NCBI GenBank assembly: GCA_017411125.1
Contig: JAFPNP010000032.1
Span: 1 to 10,541, forward strand
Direction: 5' to 3'
Length of the DNA: 10,541 bases
Origin: Kiritimatiellia bacterium
GTDB lineage: Bacteria > Verrucomicrobiota > Kiritimatiellia > RFP12 > UBA1067
In this document: piece by piece, positions 1-4,643 of the stretch
How the letters are laid out: each line of letters begins with the position of its first letter
How positions within the stretch are numbered: the first letter of the stretch is position 1
Made by a program: the position numbers and the translations under genes
The notes under the pieces: generated by a model
What the model saw: only the letters and a program-made list of their open reading frames with translations
The model's database searches: none
What the model was told of the DNA's origin: nothing

Positions 1-100
1 CATGTCATGGCTCATATTCGTCCAGGTAAAAGGCGCGGTGGACCACCCGGTTTATCAGGTGGTAGCATCTGTCCGTTTGAAAGTTCCTTGGGCGTCGCAT
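1..100 (-). pseudogene. REP-associated (Y1/IS200-like) transposase, 5' remnant
   Basis: From the ATG at 98-100 the minus strand reads 31 codons, beginning MRRPRNFQTDRCYHLINR and continuing VVHRAFYLDEYEP, then meets TGA at 5-7. The pattern YHLINR...HRAFYLDE matches the N-terminus of REP-associated tyrosine transposases (TnpA-REP, Y1_Tnp superfamily), which in intact members goes on to an HUH motif and a catalytic tyrosine. Those parts would lie beyond the window edge, so I cannot see them. The stop falls where the family continues with a charged helix, so the gene is broken by a nonsense or frameshift change, unless there is an error at the window edge. The 5' region (101-192) contains a REP-like half palindrome at 156-165, which fits the known habit of this family of sitting next to the palindromes it acts on. 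The family call rests on a short stretch. Confidence 0.55.
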
Positions 101-198
101 GGCAGACAGTTTATCAAAAATTCAGTCACCCCACCTCTCTTACTCCACCAATCGTGTCTGACCCTCGCGCCCCCTTTGTTTCGTCGTAGCACACATAT

Positions 199-207
199 AT
201 TATATCA
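199..207 (-). promoter_or_regulatory. Extended -10 promoter for the transposase remnant
   Basis: The minus strand reads TGATATAAT, a perfect -10 hexamer (199-204) with the extended TG one base upstream (206-207). No good -35 is visible at 16-19 bp. The predicted start is near 192, giving a leader of about 92 nt before the ATG at 100. It lies just downstream of the glycosidase stop, where the only other structure is a weak inverted repeat (ACAAT/ATTGT, 232-244) lacking a T tract. Confidence 0.5.
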
Positions 208-243
208 CACGACCCGCGCTGTTTGAGACGTACAATCCAATTG

Positions 244-1428
244 TCATTCAGAAAGCGGCTTTGACGTCGCCAGGGCGATGCCGCGCCCCTTGTCCCCGAC
301 GGCGCAATAGAAGTGGTACACGACGCCTTCGTGCTTGATCACCCAGGGCTTGTGGGCGTATGTACTGTCGTACGGCTTGGAAGGCTCGACAAGAGGCACG
401 CCATCCCACTTGGTCCAGTTCCTGAGGTCGTAGGAGCAGGCGAACGTGTCGAACGCGCCGCTCCGCTTCCATCCGCAGCCGAAGTAGAACATCACCCACG
501 TGTCGCCGATGCGGCGTATCATCGGGTCGCCGGAGATCGCGAACTTCGTCGTGTCGCCGTCGGAGATCACGGGGACGGAGCCGAAGCGCCGCCAGTGGAG
601 CAAGTCGTCAGAGACGGCCATTCCGATCGTCTCGCGCCACACGCCCTTCTGCTTGGCGTTGTAGAAGTCGACGAACCTGCCGCCGCACGCGCGCGTGGGA
701 TCCTCGACGGTGTAGTGTTTGTAGATCGTCTTGCGCTCAAACTCGCGCGCGTCGGCGTCGGTTGGCGACAGCACGGGGTTTCCGGGATAGCGGGTCCACT
801 GCTTCACGGCGGACGGGTCGTCGGTCCACGCGACGCCAGTCGAAAGCGGATCCGTCTCGTAGCCCTTCTTTTGCCCTCCGATGTACATCATCCAGTAGCG
901 TCCGTCGAACTTGCCGAGCGTGTTTGGCCCATCCCAGCGCGGATCGAGCAGGAGCGGCCAGCCGTCGGCCTGCGCGGCGTCCCAGCAATTGCCCGAAGCA
1001 CGGGAGAACACCATCCCAAGGCGCTTCCACTTCACAAGGTCCGCGGACTTCGCGATGTGTGTCTCGTATCCCTTCCCGTCGAACACGACGAAGATCATAT
1101 ACCATTCGTCGCCATGGCGGAAGACGCACGGGTTGTCGATCTTCTCGTTTTTTCCCGGAAGAAGGATCATGCCCGCCTTGTACGGCGTCTTGACCTCTTC
1201 GTATATTGCCTTCATCCTCTCCTGGGGGACGACCTTCGGCTCGCGGCCCGTCATCTCCGCCAGCTGGAATGGATAGTCGCCGGCGACGCAAAGGCCAGCC
1301 GACGTCACGGCCATGCCAAGAATGAGTTTCTTGTAGAGTAGAGACCCACGCCTCGGCATTGCCGTCGATGCGACTTCCCCCTCGTCAAACCGTACGTGCG
1401 GCTTTCCGTGCATGGCTTTCTCATTCAT
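244..1428 (-). CDS. Exported five-bladed beta-propeller glycosidase (GH43/GH117/GH130-like)
   Basis: A 394-residue protein. After an unusual 32-residue leader, residues 33-49 (KKLILGMAVTSAGLCVA) form a signal peptide with likely cleavage before GDYPF, so the enzyme is exported. The rest shows repeated propeller blades: DNPCVFRHGDEWYMIF (98-113), the paired pattern HIAKSADLVKWKRLG (124-138), FDGRYWMMYIGG (174-185), AVSDDLLHWRRFG (271-283), GDPMIRRIGDTWVMFYFGCG (300-319) and HKPWVIKHEGVVYHFYCA (359-376). This is the layout of clan GH-F/J-type and GH130-like glycosidases. Acidic residues D98 and D301 sit where catalytic acids often lie, but I cannot assign the family or substrate. The start at 1428 is chosen because GAAAGG (1438-1443) lies 9 nt upstream; a GTG at 1470 is also in frame but lacks a ribosome site. 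The leader reads GKPHVRFDEG...SLLY and is encoded by a group II intron-like segment, described separately. No strong terminator follows the stop. Confidence 0.75.
   Translation of the reverse strand: MNEKAMHGKPHVRFDEGEVASTAMPRRGSLLYKKLILGMAVTSAGLCVAGDYPFQLAEMTGREPKVVPQERMKAIYEEVKTPYKAGMILLPGKNEKIDNPCVFRHGDEWYMIFVVFDGKGYETHIAKSADLVKWKRLGMVFSRASGNCWDAAQADGWPLLLDPRWDGPNTLGKFDGRYWMMYIGGQKKGYETDPLSTGVAWTDDPSAVKQWTRYPGNPVLSPTDADAREFERKTIYKHYTVEDPTRACGGRFVDFYNAKQKGVWRETIGMAVSDDLLHWRRFGSVPVISDGDTTKFAISGDPMIRRIGDTWVMFYFGCGWKRSGAFDTFACSYDLRNWTKWDGVPLVEPSKPYDSTYAHKPWVIKHEGVVYHFYCAVGDKGRGIALATSKPLSE
1333..1405 (-). mobile_element. Group II intron domain V-VI-like segment, collapsed copy
   Basis: On the minus strand this segment carries the 3' strand of a group II intron domain V (CGCACGTACGGTTT), the linker GACGAGGGGG, a variable hairpin region (CGGC-AAT-GCCG at its core) and the terminal CTCTACTCTAC ending at 1333. 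Against the copy at 4128-4211 it lacks 15 nt that supply most of the 5' strand and loop of domain V. The missing piece is bounded by near-identical GGAAAgCC/GGAAAtCC repeats, so a slip or recombination between them explains the loss. The deletion keeps the reading frame. The segment encodes residues 8-32 of the glycosidase precursor. It is unlikely to be catalytic by itself. Confidence 0.6.
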
Positions 1429-1533
1429 GGTTGTTTGCCTTTCGCTTGCTCTAAATTCAAGGGTATCCACACGAAAACCCTTTCGCGGAATAGTATATCA
1501 CATTTCGGCATCGAAGCGGCAAAGGCGAAAGAA
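1377..1533 (-). repeat. Promoter-leader cassette, copy 1
   Basis: This stretch is duplicated at 4169-4340. Positions 1411-1533 match 4218-4340 with only three mismatches (1415, 1423 and 1448), and 1401-1410 adds one more. Beyond a 15-nt indel, 1377-1400 is identical to 4169-4192. The copy contains the promoter, a 5' UTR with a 6-bp hairpin (AAGGGT/ACCCTT, 1459-1482), the ribosome site, the start codon and the domain V remnant. Similarity stops abruptly at 1534, where the tandem array side begins. Near identity in non-coding DNA in front of unrelated genes points to recent duplication, mobility or gene conversion. Confidence 0.85.
1492..1522 (-). promoter_or_regulatory. Extended -10 promoter of the glycosidase gene
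   Basis: The minus strand has TGATATACT (extended -10; hexamer 1492-1497) with TTGCCG (1517-1522) 19 bp upstream as a weak -35. The predicted transcript starts near 1485 and has a UTR of about 57 nt to the ATG at 1428. The same promoter is repeated exactly at 4299-4329. Confidence 0.65.
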
Positions 1534-1540
1534 AATCCTC

Positions 1541-1826
1541 GCCAAAATTTTGGGGAGGCTTTTTCCGGCGGCGGAAGTCCCGCCAAAATTTTGGGGAAGC
1601 TTTTTCCGGCGGCGGAAGTCCCGCCAAAATTTTCGGGAAGCTTTTTCCGGCGGCGGAAGTCCCACCAAAATTTTCGGGAAGCTTTTTCCGGCGGCGGAAG
1701 TCCCGCCAAAATTTTAGGGAAGGTTTTTCCGGCCGGAAAAATGCCCGCCAAAATTTTCGGGAACGTTTTTCCAGACGGAAAAAGTCCCACCAAAATTTCG
1801 GTGGGACCTTTTTTCGGCGCGGAAAC
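1541..1826. repeat. 41-bp tandem hairpin-rich repeat array, about 7 units
   Basis: The word [G/A]CCAAAATTTT recurs at 1541, 1582, 1623, 1664, 1705, 1747 and 1789, a period of 41 bp that drifts to 42. Each unit alternates two palindromic centres: one at AAAATTTT flanked by C/G runs, and one at the segment TTCCGGCGGCGGAA. GGCGG-AAGTC-CCGCC can also pair across unit borders. The first five units are nearly identical. The last two diverge and hold a perfect 18-bp palindrome (1724-1741) and the terminator hairpin (1784-1807). The array lies between the DUF6261 terminator and the glycosidase promoter. It contains no stop codons, so long reading frames cross it, but the period is not a multiple of three and coding is unlikely. 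The units vary throughout and there are no unique spacers, so it is not CRISPR. Confidence 0.9.
1779..1814. terminator. Bidirectional rho-independent terminator
   Basis: GTCCCACC (1784-1791) and GGTGGGAC (1800-1807) form a perfect 8-bp stem with an 8-nt loop. On the plus strand six T follow after one C (1809-1814); on the minus strand five T follow directly (1783-1779). It sits 37-60 nt past the stop of the DUF6261-like gene and should end its transcript. It is also the last, most diverged unit of the 41-bp array, suggesting the array grew from or into terminator sequence. Confidence 0.8.
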
Positions 1827-1843
1827 GCCATTTTTATGCAGTT

Positions 1844-2617
1844 TTAGTCGTTATTCGGCGGAACCGGCTCCGGTTCCGGCTCTTCGTGACGTTTTCCGCC
1901 CTGCGAGGCGACATTCCTGTAGTGCGACACCACAGACGTGAGCGACGTCACCGCCGCTGCCGTCGCGTCGGACGGCATCACGCGGTCGAGCGCGTTGACC
2001 GTCGCGAGGATGTTCGTGACCATCTCGGCGACCGACTTGCGCAGCGACGCGGTGGTCTCGCCACCCTTTTCGGCATCACGCCCGATACCCGCGTCCGTAC
2101 GCGCATTGTACTTCTCGGCCAGCGCGTTATTCGCGCTGGTAAGCTCGCCGAGTACGGCATCCAGCCCGATGAACTCCACCTCGGTTCGCACGTCGCCCTT
2201 CTCCATAAGGTCGTAGATGAGGCCCTTGATTTCCTCCGTCTCCTTGGTGAGGGGGTGGGAATTGAGGCCCTTGTACGGGGCGAGCGCGGCCTGAACGCGG
2301 CGGGCGGAGTAGTCGAACTCGCCCGCGCCGTCCAGCTCGGAAAGCGTCTCGACGAACTTCCAGATGGCGCGGAAGATGATGTCGCGGCGGGAATCGAGCT
2401 TCGCGATCTCGGCGGTTTCGCCATACTTGCGGGACTCGTTGATGAAGTCCGTGAGCTTCACGTTCGCGGCGTCGAGGGTCGCGAGACGGTCGCCCAGCGG
2501 CACCTTCGCGGCGTCGAAGCCGTGGGCGATGCGCGAGACTTCCTTGGAGTAGTTGAGGAACTCGCCGTTTTCGAGCTTCCCGCCGCTCCATTCGGGTATC
2601 TGGTTCCTCTCTGACAT
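1844..2617 (-). CDS. DUF6261-like protein of unknown function
   Basis: A 257-residue, probably cytosolic, helix-rich protein without signal peptide or membrane segments. Residues around 75-90 (LDSRRDIIFRAIWKFVETL) match the conserved D-x-R-R-D-x-x-F-R core of DUF6261 proteins, which are common in Bacteroidetes and PVC bacteria, often in several diverged copies, and have no established function. The C-terminus is a short acidic proline-rich tail (EEPEPEPVPP). The start at 2617 has a good ribosome site, AAGGAG at 2626-2631, 8 nt upstream. The gene has its own promoter (2667-2694) and terminator (1779-1814), so it is a separate transcription unit among carbohydrate genes. A diverged fragment of its C-terminal region, TSLSALVSRFKTV against TSLTSVVSHYRNV here, lies at 4342-4407. 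The family call is from memory of the motif. Confidence 0.7.
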   Translation of the reverse strand: MSERNQIPEWSGGKLENGEFLNYSKEVSRIAHGFDAAKVPLGDRLATLDAANVKLTDFINESRKYGETAEIAKLDSRRDIIFRAIWKFVETLSELDGAGEFDYSARRVQAALAPYKGLNSHPLTKETEEIKGLIYDLMEKGDVRTEVEFIGLDAVLGELTSANNALAEKYNARTDAGIGRDAEKGGETTASLRKSVAEMVTNILATVNALDRVMPSDATAAAVTSLTSVVSHYRNVASQGGKRHEEPEPEPVPPNND

Positions 2618-2666
2618 TTGGATTTCTCCTTTTCGTTGGTGTTTGGTTGGTTTATTGCTTGCAGGA

Positions 2667-2694
2667 TTTATAGTAACATATACAGAAGGGTCAG
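2667..2694 (-). promoter_or_regulatory. Promoter of the DUF6261-like gene
   Basis: The minus strand shows TATAAA (2667-2672) and CTGACC (2689-2694), 16 bp apart, matching five and four positions of the sigma-70 consensus. The -35 is part of the palindrome at 2687-2699, so a protein bound there could block it. The UTR would be about 43 nt. Confidence 0.45.
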
Positions 2695-2699
2695 ACCCT
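2687..2699. repeat. REP-like palindrome AGGGTC-A-GACCCT
   Basis: A perfect 6-bp inverted repeat around one central base, in the gap between the oxidoreductase stop and the DUF6261 promoter. The sequence AGGGTCAGAC recurs on the minus strand at 156-165, beside the REP-associated transposase remnant. Palindromes of this GGGTCTGACCC type are, as I recall, frequent companions of such transposases. It could instead be an operator or a weak transcription end, but no T tract follows. Confidence 0.5.
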
Positions 2700-2714
2700 C
2701 TTGCTTTCCACGAA

Positions 2715-4235
2715 TCACCAGCCTGGGAGGCGGGGTTGACGAAGCATCTTGTTGGCGGACGAACTGTTCGCGAAGCAACGTGCGGACATATCCCACGTGA
2801 GCAGCCGGCCAGGATCGAAGAGCGCCGCCACGCCCGTGAGCGAACACTGCGTCATCGCGCCCGCGTAGGCAAAGTCACTGCCCACCTTCGGGCCACCCTT
2901 CACCGCCGCGATGAATTCGTTGTACGGCTTTGCATCAGGATTTTTGCCGGGAATGCGCGGATACTTCTGTTTCGGACACCCTCCGTCGGCGCGGAGTTTC
3001 TCAAGCGTCGTGTCTGGCAGCAGACGCAGGTAGTTCGCGCCGTGGTGGCCGTACTCGATCACGCCGCGCGTGCCATAGACGAATGCGCCGTTCGTCATGT
3101 TGTCACGCCGTGCGCGGGCCTCCTTAGAGTCGTACGGCGGATAGAATTTCATGTCGTCCCTGTAGCCGGGAGGCACGGGCACGGACTTGCTCGCCTCGCC
3201 GTCGAACCACACGAGCTTGAACGGCTTGCCGTCGCGTTTCACGTACTCGAACGTGGTCTTCACGCCCTTCGGGAACGTAAGGCCGTGCACCTCGGGCGTC
3301 CAACTGCCGACGACCTCGGCCTTCACCGTCTTCGGGAGTCCGAGACCGAACGTCCAGAAGAGCGGGTCCATCAGGTGGCAGCTCCAGTCGCCGAGCGTGT
3401 TCGTGCCGTACATAGTCCAGAAGCGCCACACCCCAGGCAGGAACTTCGGGAAGTACGGGCGGTGCGGGACGGGCCCCTGCCATTGCTCCCAGTCCAGTTC
3501 CTTCGGTACCTCCCACGCCTTCTTCATGTCGTCGAGGACATCCATGAACGTGTACTTCGCCGGACACCACACGTGCGCCTCCGTAACTTCGCCGATGAGC
3601 CCGGCCTCCACCCACTCGCGAAAGTCGCGAATCGTGTCGTAGGCGTGTCCTTGGTTCATCGCCTGCGTGACGAGGTTTGGATGTTTCTTCGCCTCGGCGA
3701 TCATGTCGTCCATCTCATGGAAACTCTGTGCGAGCGGCTTCTCGCACTGCACGTGCTTGCCACGTTTCAGGCACTCGATCGCCATTGTGGCGTGCCAGTG
3801 GTCGGGCACGCCGATGAGCACGGCATCAATCTCCTTGTCATGCTTGTCAAGCATGTCCCTGTAGCGGACGTAGAACGGCGTGTTCGGACGTTTCCCGCGC
3901 TGATGTTGGCAGCGGCGCGTATCCACGTCGCAGAGCGCAATGATTCGCGCGCCCGCGTGCGCGAGGCCGTCGATGTCGTCAGAGGCGCGTCCGCCCGCGC
4001 CAATCGCCGCCACGCACACGGTCTCGCTCGGTGGTGTCTGTCCGCTACCTGCAATGAGCGCGCGGGGCAAAATATTGAAGAGTGCCGCGCCGCCTGCGGC
4101 GTTGCGGATGAACTGTCGTCTTGTATTGTAGAGTAGAGCGGAACGCCCCGAATGTCTCGGAGCGCCCGCCCCCTCGTCAAACCGTACGTGCGGATTTCCC
4201 GCATACGGCTTTCCTTGCATGACTTTCTCTTTCAT
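2715..4235 (-). CDS. Tat-exported Gfo/Idh/MocA family oxidoreductase
   Basis: A 506-residue precursor. Residues 1-36 are an odd leader (GKPYAGNPHVRFDEG...ALLY) encoded by a group II intron-like segment. From residue 37, NTRRQFIRNAAGGAALF is a twin-arginine signal, so the folded NAD(P)-binding enzyme should be exported by Tat. The Rossmann fold follows: VAAIGAGGRA (75-84), ALCDVD (100-105), GVPDHWHATMAI (142-153) and the hallmark CEKPL (164-168), whose lysine is the usual catalytic residue. The C-terminal half shows WEQWQGPVPHRPYFP, WRFWTMYGTNTLGDW and the MDPLFW motif, typical of the large exported Gfo/Idh/MocA proteins abundant in Planctomycetes and relatives. Substrate is unknown; sugar oxidation or an NAD-dependent glycosidase of GH109 type are possible. 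The start at 4235 has GAAAGG 9 nt upstream, exactly as in the glycosidase gene. The TGA at 2715 ends the gene with no clear terminator. Confidence 0.85.
   Translation of the reverse strand: MKEKVMQGKPYAGNPHVRFDEGAGAPRHSGRSALLYNTRRQFIRNAAGGAALFNILPRALIAGSGQTPPSETVCVAAIGAGGRASDDIDGLAHAGARIIALCDVDTRRCQHQRGKRPNTPFYVRYRDMLDKHDKEIDAVLIGVPDHWHATMAIECLKRGKHVQCEKPLAQSFHEMDDMIAEAKKHPNLVTQAMNQGHAYDTIRDFREWVEAGLIGEVTEAHVWCPAKYTFMDVLDDMKKAWEVPKELDWEQWQGPVPHRPYFPKFLPGVWRFWTMYGTNTLGDWSCHLMDPLFWTFGLGLPKTVKAEVVGSWTPEVHGLTFPKGVKTTFEYVKRDGKPFKLVWFDGEASKSVPVPPGYRDDMKFYPPYDSKEARARRDNMTNGAFVYGTRGVIEYGHHGANYLRLLPDTTLEKLRADGGCPKQKYPRIPGKNPDAKPYNEFIAAVKGGPKVGSDFAYAGAMTQCSLTGVAALFDPGRLLTWDMSARCFANSSSANKMLRQPRLPGW
4128..4211 (-). 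mobile_element. Group II intron domain V-VI-like segment, well-formed copy
   Basis: On the minus strand 4211-4179 folds as a domain V hairpin. A 9-bp lower helix pairs AAGCCGTAT with GTACGGTTT, including the AGC triad (positions 2-4) and the usual G-U pair; a 2-nt AC bulge follows, then an upper helix GCGG/CCGC capped by GAAAU. Known domain V elements are 34 nt with a GNRA loop; this one is 33 nt with a slightly altered loop. After the linker GACGAGGGGG, 4169-4138 forms a long domain VI-like hairpin of about 13 bp with one bulged T, and the segment ends CTCTACTCTAC at 4128. The next base starts codon 37, the first of a normal Tat signal peptide. No domains I-IV and no reverse transcriptase are present, so it is an isolated 3' end: a remnant, or an acceptor for splicing in trans. 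Confidence 0.7.
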
Positions 4236-4340
4236 GGTTGTTTGCCTTTCGCTTACTCTAAATTCAAGGGTATCCACACGAAAACCCTTTCGCGGAATAG
4301 TATATCACATTTCGGCATCGAAGCGGCAAAGGCGAAAGAA
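4169..4340 (-). repeat. Promoter-leader cassette, copy 2
   Basis: This is the partner of 1377-1533. It is longer by 15 nt because it keeps the full domain V hairpin, and so is the more ancestral-looking copy. The UTR hairpin AAGGGT/ACCCTT lies at 4266-4289. Similarity ends at 4341, directly against the DUF6261 fragment, whereas in copy 1 the tandem array separates the cassette from the intact DUF6261 gene. Confidence 0.85.
4299..4329 (-). promoter_or_regulatory. Extended -10 promoter of the oxidoreductase gene
   Basis: Identical to the glycosidase promoter: TGATATACT with hexamer 4299-4304, and TTGCCG at 4324-4329 after 19 bp. Transcription should start near 4292, giving the oxidoreductase and glycosidase genes the same promoter and 5' UTR and, presumably, shared control. 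Confidence 0.65.
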
Positions 4341-4341
4341 C

Positions 4342-4407
4342 AACTGTCTTGAACCGCGAAACGAGCGCGGAAAGCGACGTCACCGCCGCCGCCGTCGCGT
4401 CGGCAGG
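4342..4407 (-). pseudogene. DUF6261 C-terminal fragment
   Basis: The minus strand encodes PADATAAAVTSLSALVSRFK followed by TVV, which aligns without gaps to PSDATAAAVTSLTSVVSHYR followed by NVA of the intact DUF6261-like gene. The DNA at 4373-4403 matches 1941-1971 at 30 of 31 bases. The frame then runs straight into the promoter cassette, so the natural end is lost, and nothing of the family is recognisable upstream. It is a remnant of a second copy. Confidence 0.6.
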
Positions 4408-4643
4408 TCTCCCAAGTTCCCGTGCAGAACTTTCGGAACGCGCCATGTCCCTATGCCCCGTCCCGCCTTCGGCGAGGTACCCTCCGAAGCGAAGCTTCTA
4501 CGGTGCATCTCCGCGCAGCCAGCCTTCCTATCGGCATGTCGTTTTCTTTGCCGTACAGATTCCTTTCATTCTGTTAGTTCTGCCGAGCTTTGCTTGGCGC
4601 ACCATTTTTGCTTTCCTTTCTTGTTGCAGGATGCCGTAAAAAT
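4408..4643. other. Intergenic stretch without recognised genes
   Basis: Between the DUF6261 fragment and the GH20 stop I see no credible gene. There are short inverted repeats, such as GAAGC-TTC-GCTTC near 4490-4502 and CGCC-TTCG-GCG near 4460-4472, but none has a T tract, so I find no clear terminator for the GH20 operon. Confidence 0.5.

Noticed and set aside
313..1341. A 342-codon plus-strand frame opposite the glycosidase gene
   Set aside because: Antisense of a conserved propeller enzyme, without motifs or a ribosome site.
1541..1826. CRISPR array
   Set aside because: Units adjoin directly with no unique spacers, contain several palindromes, and no cas genes are near.
1396..1941. Repetitive proteins read across the 41-bp array on both strands
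   Set aside because: The array has no stops in any frame and a period not divisible by three, so repeated peptides appear in all frames by construction; no start signals support them.
2553..4136. A 527-codon plus-strand frame opposite the oxidoreductase gene
   Set aside because: It is the antisense of a clearly conserved gene, has no recognisable motifs and has the R/H/V-rich composition expected from reading high-GC DNA backwards.
4528..4605. A 25-codon minus-strand frame (starts MVRQAKLGRTNR) after the GH20 gene
   Set aside because: Too short, no convincing ribosome site and no recognised similarity.
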